Of a DNA stretch of 64,000 bases, positions 58,889 through 64,000 are shown piece by piece; position 1 is the stretch's first letter, and every line of letters begins with the position of its first letter. The position numbers were made by a program, and so were the translations under genes. The stretch is taken from NCBI RefSeq assembly GCF_000316575.1, contig NC_019682.1, forward strand, positions 2,416,001 to 2,480,000, read 5' to 3'. The DNA comes from Calothrix sp. PCC 7507 (GTDB taxonomy: Bacteria > Cyanobacteriota > Cyanobacteriia > Cyanobacteriales > Nostocaceae). The notes below the pieces were generated by a model. That model made no database searches. It was not told the DNA's origin and saw only the letters and a program-made list of their open reading frames with translations.

Positions 58889-60721
58889 TTATACATCTGT
58901 AGCAAACTTGCTTAAATTTTCCTGTCGCCATTTAGCATCAGATTTGCGATTTGTCCGTAACTCTAAAACCCGAATTCCCTTAGTTGGAAGAGGGTTTAAT
59001 TGTTGCTGTAACTGCTGCCAAGAAGTTATTAATTCATGCTCTACGCCATAAGTAGCACACAACTGAGCAAAATCAATATCTTGGGGAGTGCCAAAAAATT
59101 CTTCAAATGGTGGGTCAAATTTGGCAATGGGTAACATTTCAAAAATCCCGCCGCCGTTGTTATTAATTAACAAAATTGTCAGATGTCCAACAAATTTATT
59201 GCGGATTAAAAAACCGTTGGTGTCATGTAACAGCGCTAAATCTCCGGTTAACATGACACTACTTTGCTGGCGGTGGGCAATTCCTAAAGCTGTGGATAGT
59301 GTACCATCGATGCCATTTGCTCCTCGGTTAAAATGCGATCGCACTCCTAAATTATTCGGTTTCCAGAAAAATTCCACATCCCGCACAGGCATACTGTTGG
59401 AGATAAATAACGGCGTTCCCGGCGGTAAAGTCTGGGAAAGCAACCAGGCGGTTTTACTTTCCACTAACTCCTCGATTGTCGTCATGGTTTCGTCAATAGC
59501 CACCCTCACTTTAGCTTCAGCACTACACCACAGTTGCAGATAGTCTGGGGGTGAGGGGGATTTTACTCCCCCTGCTCCCATTCGGCTACGCTCACGGCAA
59601 GCCTGCTCCCATTCGGCTACGCTCACGGCAAGCCTGCTCCCTGCTTCCCCAGAAACCAGCTGTTCCACCGCAATTCGCAGGTGAGTTGTCTTCCCATGCA
59701 GGGGATCGAGATTTTGATCACTAGGATCAATTACCCAGCGTCGTGGTTGTGTATGATTTATCCAGGTACGCAGTTCTTTACTTGTTGGCATGTCACCTAC
59801 TTGAATAACCATTTGAGGTGTTAGCTGTTTTGCTAGTTGCGGATTTCGCAAAATCTGGTCGTAGGTGGAAATTAAATCAGGATTGAAGTTGGCATAATTT
59901 CTGACTGGGGAGAGTCCCTCGGCGAGTACAGGCCACTTGAGAGTTTGGGAAAGTTGGGCGATCGCTCTACAATATTCCTGTGGCTGCTGTGGCTGGGCAA
60001 CACCAGCAATGATGATCCCTCGGTCAGATTGTAACCATTCTTGGGGAACTGGGAACTTGTACTGAGCGTAGCCGAAGTATAGGGAATGGGGAATTGGGTA
60101 TGGGGAGGATGCAAAAAAGTCTTCTGAATCAAATTGTGACTGCAAATAACTCAAGTCAGTGCCATCGGGAACGGGTGCTAGGGGGTCACGAAACGGTAAA
60201 TTTAGATGTACTGGCCCCCCAACAGGAGTTTGGCAGCGTTCCCATGCGTGAATGAGTGTTTGTCGCAAATAGGCTAGCATTCCCATATCTGAGGAGGGTA
60301 AGGCTAACTCTGTTTGCCAATTGGGATAACTACCATATAATTTCAACTGGTCGATAGTTTGCCCAGAATGGCAATCTCTTAATTCTGGTGGTCTATCGGT
60401 AGTTAATACTAAAAGTGGCACGCGACTTTCTCTAGCTTCAATTACCGCTGGGTAAAAGTTCGCCCCTGCTGTGCCAGAAGTGCAAACAAGTACTACAGGA
60501 AATCCCGTTATTTTAGCTTGTCCTAAAGCAAAAAAAGCAGCGGAACGTTCATCGAGAATCGAAATCGCCTCAATATCGGGTGTTTGTTGGGCAAAGGCGA
60601 CTGCTAAGGGTGTAGAGCGAGAACCAGGACAAATGACGGCATAAGTCAATCCTAGGCGCTTGAGCGTCTCCGTTAAGATGTAAGCCCAAAGTTGATTAAC
60701 ATTCCTATAAGCGAACAGCAT
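58889..60721 (-). CDS. menD: 2-succinyl-5-enolpyruvyl-6-hydroxy-3-cyclohexene-1-carboxylate synthase
   Basis: A ~610-residue ThDP-dependent enzyme that starts the isochorismate branch of phylloquinone/menaquinone synthesis with isochorismate and 2-oxoglutarate. CPGSRSTPLAVAF, ISILDERSAAFFALG, TSGTAGANFYPAVIEA and, in the ThDP domain, MLTGDLALLHD and INNNGGGIFEMLP are conserved. ATG 60721 (MLFAYRNVNQLW) is chosen over 60742. Two internal segments are made of dispersed repeats, at about 60045-60115 (SSPYPIPHSLYFGYAQYKF) and 59545-59650 (AEWEQACRERSRMGAGG). They leave the frame intact. Confidence 0.94.
   Translation of the reverse strand: MLFAYRNVNQLWAYILTETLKRLGLTYAVICPGSRSTPLAVAFAQQTPDIEAISILDERSAAFFALGQAKITGFPVVLVCTSGTAGANFYPAVIEARESRVPLLVLTTDRPPELRDCHSGQTIDQLKLYGSYPNWQTELALPSSDMGMLAYLRQTLIHAWERCQTPVGGPVHLNLPFRDPLAPVPDGTDLSYLQSQFDSEDFFASSPYPIPHSLYFGYAQYKFPVPQEWLQSDRGIIIAGVAQPQQPQEYCRAIAQLSQTLKWPVLAEGLSPVRNYANFNPDLISTYDQILRNPQLAKQLTPQMVIQVGDMPTSKELRTWINHTQPRRWVIDPSDQNLDPLHGKTTHLRIAVEQLVSGEAGSRLAVSVAEWEQACRERSRMGAGGVKSPSPPDYLQLWCSAEAKVRVAIDETMTTIEELVESKTAWLLSQTLPPGTPLFISNSMPVRDVEFFWKPNNLGVRSHFNRGANGIDGTLSTALGIAHRQQSSVMLTGDLALLHDTNGFLIRNKFVGHLTILLINNNGGGIFEMLPIAKFDPPFEEFFGTPQDIDFAQLCATYGVEHELITSWQQLQQQLNPLPTKGIRVLELRTNRKSDAKWRQENLSKFATDV
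59571..59632. repeat. 31-bp tandem duplication inside menD
   Basis: Two identical 31-bp units (CCTGCTCCCATTCGG...CACGGCAAG) start at 59571 and 59602. As 31 is not a multiple of three, the two copies are read in different frames: RLAVSVAEWEQA in one and CRERSRMGAG in the other. Confidence 0.9.
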
Positions 60722-60745
60722 CAAAGCAAACTGAGTTTTCAAATA

Positions 60746-60907
60746 TTAGGACTTACGCAACTGGCACACATGGCTTCTGGCTTAAGAGTCAATAGTCAAT
60801 AGTCAAAAATCAAGGTTTTTTTTGGACTTTTGACTGGAGGCGGAGATGCTCCGGCTCCGCTGTTGACAAATCTTTATGAAAAAATATGACACTTGCATAA
60901 GTCCTAA
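60746..60907. repeat. 162-bp miniature inverted-repeat element
   Basis: TTAGGACTTACGCAA at the left and TTGCATAAGTCCTAA at the right: 15-bp terminal inverted repeats with one mismatch. The interior has AGTCAATAGTCAATAGTC and a GGCGGAGATGCTCCGGCTCCGC hairpin but no ORF. A lone end is at about 19798. It lies in the menD upstream region, 24 bp from the start codon. Confidence 0.75.
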
Positions 60908-61040
60908 AATAATTATCTCAGGACTGAGGCACTCAAAGAGATTGCTTTTTCTGGAAAAGGGCGAAATATTCAGTCGATAAATTAAGTAATTTTAAGCTGG
61001 GTAAGGAATTGTTAAAATCCATAAGGCAAAATTCGCCCTG

Positions 61041-61418
61041 ATGAGGTTTATGGACTGTATTAATTTAACCGGAATTCGCGCCTATGGCTACACGGGTTAT
61101 TTGGCTGAGGAACAGGTGCTAGGGCAATGGTTTGAGGTGAATCTCAAGTTATGGCTGGATCTGGCTGCTGCTGGTCAAACTGATGCGATCGCCGATACTC
61201 TGGATTATCGTAGCGTCATCAGCTTGGTACAACATCTGGTGAAGACATCTAAGTTTGCTTTGGTGGAACGTTTGGCGGCGGCGATCGCTGATTCTATTCT
61301 CCAACAGGGCGATCGCATCACACAAGTCCAAGTCACACTCACCAAACTCGCTGCGCCTATTCCCGACTTTAGCGGACAAATTAGCATTGAATTGACTAGA
61401 GCTAAACCCAATTGCTGA
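61041..61418 (+). CDS. folB: Dihydroneopterin aldolase
   Basis: A 125-residue folate-pathway enzyme: DCINLTGIRAYGYTGYLAEEQVLGQWFEVN is the N-terminal signature, with the catalytic glutamate near the EEQ motif. TLDYRSVISLVQHLV and the active-site lysine region (VTLTKLAAPIP) follow. It cleaves dihydroneopterin to hydroxymethyl-dihydropterin and glycolaldehyde. The first ATG (61041) and ATG 61050 are both possible starts; homologues begin at the second. Divergent from menD. Confidence 0.93.
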   Translation: MRFMDCINLTGIRAYGYTGYLAEEQVLGQWFEVNLKLWLDLAAAGQTDAIADTLDYRSVISLVQHLVKTSKFALVERLAAAIADSILQQGDRITQVQVTLTKLAAPIPDFSGQISIELTRAKPNC

Positions 61419-62198
61419 AGCTGAATACTGACTTTATGGGGTATGTAGCGATCGCTTTAGCACTCTGTACGCAACATTTTTGTGGTGAAGGGGGGAGATA
61501 GGAGAAATACCTAAATCAGGAATTTTTCCCTTATCCCCTTTTTTATCAGCACATCCACTACAAAATCTCTAACTTGAAACAAATTTTATACTTATAGCTG
61601 AATATTGATTTTATCTATGGATATAAAGTGGTGCATCACTTTTATCTTATAAACTATCTTAGTTATGGCGTGTATTTTTATACGAAATCAACAGTTAAGT
61701 TTTGATTTATTTAAATAGCTTTAAATCATTAAAGACATTGATGCTATTACATTCATTCAGTAAAAAATGTATTAAAAATACAGCCGTACTGGCAATGAAT
61801 TTTGTGGGATGCTTGCAAACGCTTAGATAGATTTTATTACATTTCTACACACCCAATTTTTATGTGATTTTATTAACATACAAATCACTTTCAATTTTTA
61901 CGTGAATTCCGCAATTGCTTGTGCTTATTCTCAATAAAGATTGCAAAATTCTTATAAAGTATATCTTGATTGCTCACAATTGTATGGCAATTTACATTTT
62001 CAATTTGTGTCTTGCGTTATTAACTGGATATTAACCTCATCAGCAAATAAAAAACATTGATGATTGATGATTATTCAGCATTTTAGTCAATCAACTACAC
62101 TAGTTAGTTTAGAGATTGTTTATCATAAGATTATTGATTGTCAGAGCAAGTTGAGACTGAAAACAAAATCTGAACCTTCGCAAACGGCTTAGTCTAAT
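61419..62198. other. 780-bp AT-rich intergenic region
   Basis: No ORF with family features and no dispersed repeats of the kinds above. The region (especially 61620-62180) is strongly AT-rich. It would hold the promoter of the REC-PAS-GGDEF gene, with no clear -35/-10 by eye. I see nothing else in it. Confidence 0.5.
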
Positions 62199-63482
62199 AT
62201 GTTCGCCCAAAAAATCCTAGTTGTTGAGGATGAAAAAGTCCTATCATCAGATATAAGAAATAGTTTACAGAATTTGGGGTATTCGGTGTCAGAAACTACT
62301 GATTCTGGTGAGAATGCTATCAAAACAATAGCAGAAACTAATCCACATTTAGTATTAATTGATATCTGCTTGGCTGGGGAAATTAATGGTATACATGTAG
62401 TAGATATTATCCAGAATCATTTCCACATCCCAGTTTTATACCTAACTGAATATTCAGAAGATATAAGACTACACAAAAAGCGACTAAGCGAGCCTTTTAG
62501 TTACGTGCTTAAACCATGTGCTGAAAGAGACTTAAAATTTGCCATAGAGATGGCTCTCTATAAGCACAAAATTACACAGAAAGTGCAGGCTGAAAAACAG
62601 CGGTTAGCATCAATTATTCACAGTATGGGCTGTGCTGTAGTGGTGACATCGGCTAGTGGCTGTATCCAAATGATGAATCCAATTGCAGAAACACTCACAG
62701 GCTGGAAACAAAATGAAGCATACGGTAAAGATTTAGCAGATGTTGTCAGCTTAGTTGATAAAGATTTAGATGAAGTGATGGAGAATTTAGCCACACAAGC
62801 AATAAAAACTGGCCGGGTTTTGAATCTACCGGATAACTGTACGCTGATTAGCAAAGATGGTAAGAAAATACCTATTGGCGATTGCGTTGCCCCTATCCGT
62901 GATGCTGATGGTAGTATTAGTGGTGCAGTTTTAGTTTTTCAAGACATTACTCAACGTAAGCAGACAGAAGCGGAGCTGCTCCGCCATGCATGTTACGATA
63001 CTTTGACTGGGTTGCCTAATCGAGTTTTATTTCTTGATCGGTTAAGGCAAACTATCGAACGGAGTAAGCGACGTAATGATTATCGCTACGCAGTTTTGTT
63101 TTTAGATTTAGATGGCTTTAAGGGGATTAACGATCGCTTTGGGCATGGAATTGGGGATGATTTCTTAGTAGCGATCGCCCGACGTTTAGAGTTAAGTTTA
63201 CGCAGTGGTGATACCGTAGCACGATTTGGTGGCGATGAGTTTGCCCTATTATTAGAAGATATTAAAGACGTAACCGACGCTACTAATGTCGCCAAACGCA
63301 TCCAAGAGACTCTAGGATTACCACTTAATTTGAATGGACATCAAGTATTTCCTACAGCCAGTATTGGGATTGCTTTGAGTGGACGTGATTATGAAGAACC
63401 ACAAAATCTATTGCGGGATGCGGATATTGCTATGTACCGTGCTAAAAGACAGGGAAAAGCTCGTTATGGCATATTTTCCTAA
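62199..63482 (+). CDS. Response regulator with PAS and GGDEF domains (diguanylate cyclase)
   Basis: 427 residues. A receiver domain (~1-120) has the phospho-acceptor aspartate in LVLIDICLAG and acidic residues in VVEDEK. A PAS domain (~135-260) ends in the PAC signature VFQDITQRKQ. The C-terminal GGDEF domain (~265-427) has an intact catalytic motif RFGGDEFALLLED and an inhibitory I-site (RSGD, five residues before GGDEF). It probably makes cyclic di-GMP when phosphorylated. The cognate kinase is not adjacent. No EAL domain. Confidence 0.92.
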   Translation: MFAQKILVVEDEKVLSSDIRNSLQNLGYSVSETTDSGENAIKTIAETNPHLVLIDICLAGEINGIHVVDIIQNHFHIPVLYLTEYSEDIRLHKKRLSEPFSYVLKPCAERDLKFAIEMALYKHKITQKVQAEKQRLASIIHSMGCAVVVTSASGCIQMMNPIAETLTGWKQNEAYGKDLADVVSLVDKDLDEVMENLATQAIKTGRVLNLPDNCTLISKDGKKIPIGDCVAPIRDADGSISGAVLVFQDITQRKQTEAELLRHACYDTLTGLPNRVLFLDRLRQTIERSKRRNDYRYAVLFLDLDGFKGINDRFGHGIGDDFLVAIARRLELSLRSGDTVARFGGDEFALLLEDIKDVTDATNVAKRIQETLGLPLNLNGHQVFPTASIGIALSGRDYEEPQNLLRDADIAMYRAKRQGKARYGIFS

Positions 63483-63575
63483 ACTAGGAGTTATCAAGAT
63501 TTATTCTCCACATCTTCCATTTCCCAATAACCTATATACTATTTGATTGTGTGAATGCAACTGAAAAATCCTGTA

Positions 63576-64000
63576 ATGAAAAAAACAGAAAAGCAAAAGA
63601 TGCTGGCTGGGGAGTTATATCTTGCCGATGATCCGGAATTAGTAGAAGATAGCAAGCGCGCCAGTCGTCTTTTAGGCACATACAATTCTACAACCATAGA
63701 ACAGCAGGAACAGCGACAAGAAATTCTACGAGAATTGTTTGGCAAAATAGGCAAAAAAGCCACAATCGTCCCGCCATTTCACTGCGATTATGGTGATAAT
63801 ATTTATGCTGGCAACAAATTATATATAAACTATGGCTGTGTAATTTTAGATTGTAACATAGTTCATATCGGTGACAATGTTTTGTGTGGCCCTTGTGTGC
63901 AGATTTACACAGCCTACCACCCTACAGAACCAGAAATTCGTCTGACTGGTCAAGAACTCGCATCCCCAATTAAGATTGGGGATAATGTTTGGATTGGTGG
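63576..64000 (+). CDS. Maltose/galactoside O-acetyltransferase (LacA/Maa family), 3' end outside window
   Basis: The first 141 codons are visible. The protein starts MKKTEKQKMLAGELYLADDPEL, the typical N-terminal helix of maltose/galactoside acetyltransferases. It continues into left-handed beta-helix hexapeptide repeats (CVILDCNIVHIGDNVLCGPC; IKIGDNVWIGG). The active-site region YTAYHP near residue 115 includes the catalytic His. It transfers acetyl from acetyl-CoA to sugars. The frame is open at the right edge. Not coupled to the GGDEF gene (93 bp gap). Confidence 0.88.
   Translation, partial: MKKTEKQKMLAGELYLADDPELVEDSKRASRLLGTYNSTTIEQQEQRQEILRELFGKIGKKATIVPPFHCDYGDNIYAGNKLYINYGCVILDCNIVHIGDNVLCGPCVQIYTAYHPTEPEIRLTGQELASPIKIGDNVWIG

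Overview
This window looks like a chromosomal segment of a filamentous, probably heterocyst-forming cyanobacterium (Nostocales; Nostoc/Anabaena/Calothrix type). The palindrome GCGATCGC (HIP1) is very frequent. Between and inside genes lie heptanucleotide repeats of the ATGACAA, CCCCAAT and AACTGTT types known from heterocystous cyanobacteria. The gene set includes NdhD, NblS, SusA, MenB/MenD, a HetP-like protein and a HetC-like exporter. No rRNA, tRNA, CRISPR array or transposase gene was seen. Genus and species cannot be fixed from the sequence alone.

Layout. 1-2142: tandem array with an exact 789-bp period; each unit pairs a small unknown protein with a retropepsin-like aspartic protease (ATGA overlaps). 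The third protease is replaced by a lone ParD-like antitoxin. 2158-6291: minus-strand trio of winged-helix-like protein, P-loop ATPase and PD-(D/E)XK nuclease, a candidate uncharacterised defence or DNA-processing operon. 6618-7513: a lipoprotein and a small protein with four 19-residue repeats. 8207-12597: malate dehydrogenase, HU, a CobD-like aminotransferase and a flavoprotein disulfide-reductase homologue without redox cysteines. 12722-13081: thirteen 21-nt units in perfect register. 13229-18343: divergent putA and ndhD with a Fur-box-like site between them. 18450-24890: a 2TM protein, a secreted CVNH lectin-like protein, a large SNF2 helicase and a PAS histidine kinase.

25168-30830: sucrose synthase followed by a GH65 glycoside phosphorylase fused to beta-phosphoglucomutase, the linker being made of dispersed repeats. 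31762-38180: a HetC-type C39-peptidase ABC exporter, HlyD adaptor, HetP-like protein and parvulin-like isomerase, suggesting a peptide export or signalling module related to heterocyst regulation. 39228-45590: a CBS/multi-PAS hybrid kinase, a zinc-ribbon membrane protein and NblS. 45842-54663: pirin, Dps, DCC oxidoreductase, MetF, TrpS, a B12-binding radical SAM protein, prolyl iminopeptidase and a DciA-like protein. 55117-64000: a Cys-rich small protein, menB and menD (menaquinone/phylloquinone pathway) flanking a Ser/Thr kinase-WD40 gene and a decayed XRE antitoxin, then folB, a REC-PAS-GGDEF regulator and the start of a maltose O-acetyltransferase-type gene.

The recurrent theme is repeat invasion. 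At least five families of short inverted-repeat elements occur (113 bp x3, TATAGGA...TCCTATA x4, and others). Repeats also sit in frame inside cobD, putA, menD and the GH65 fusion, and they form start or stop regions of several genes.
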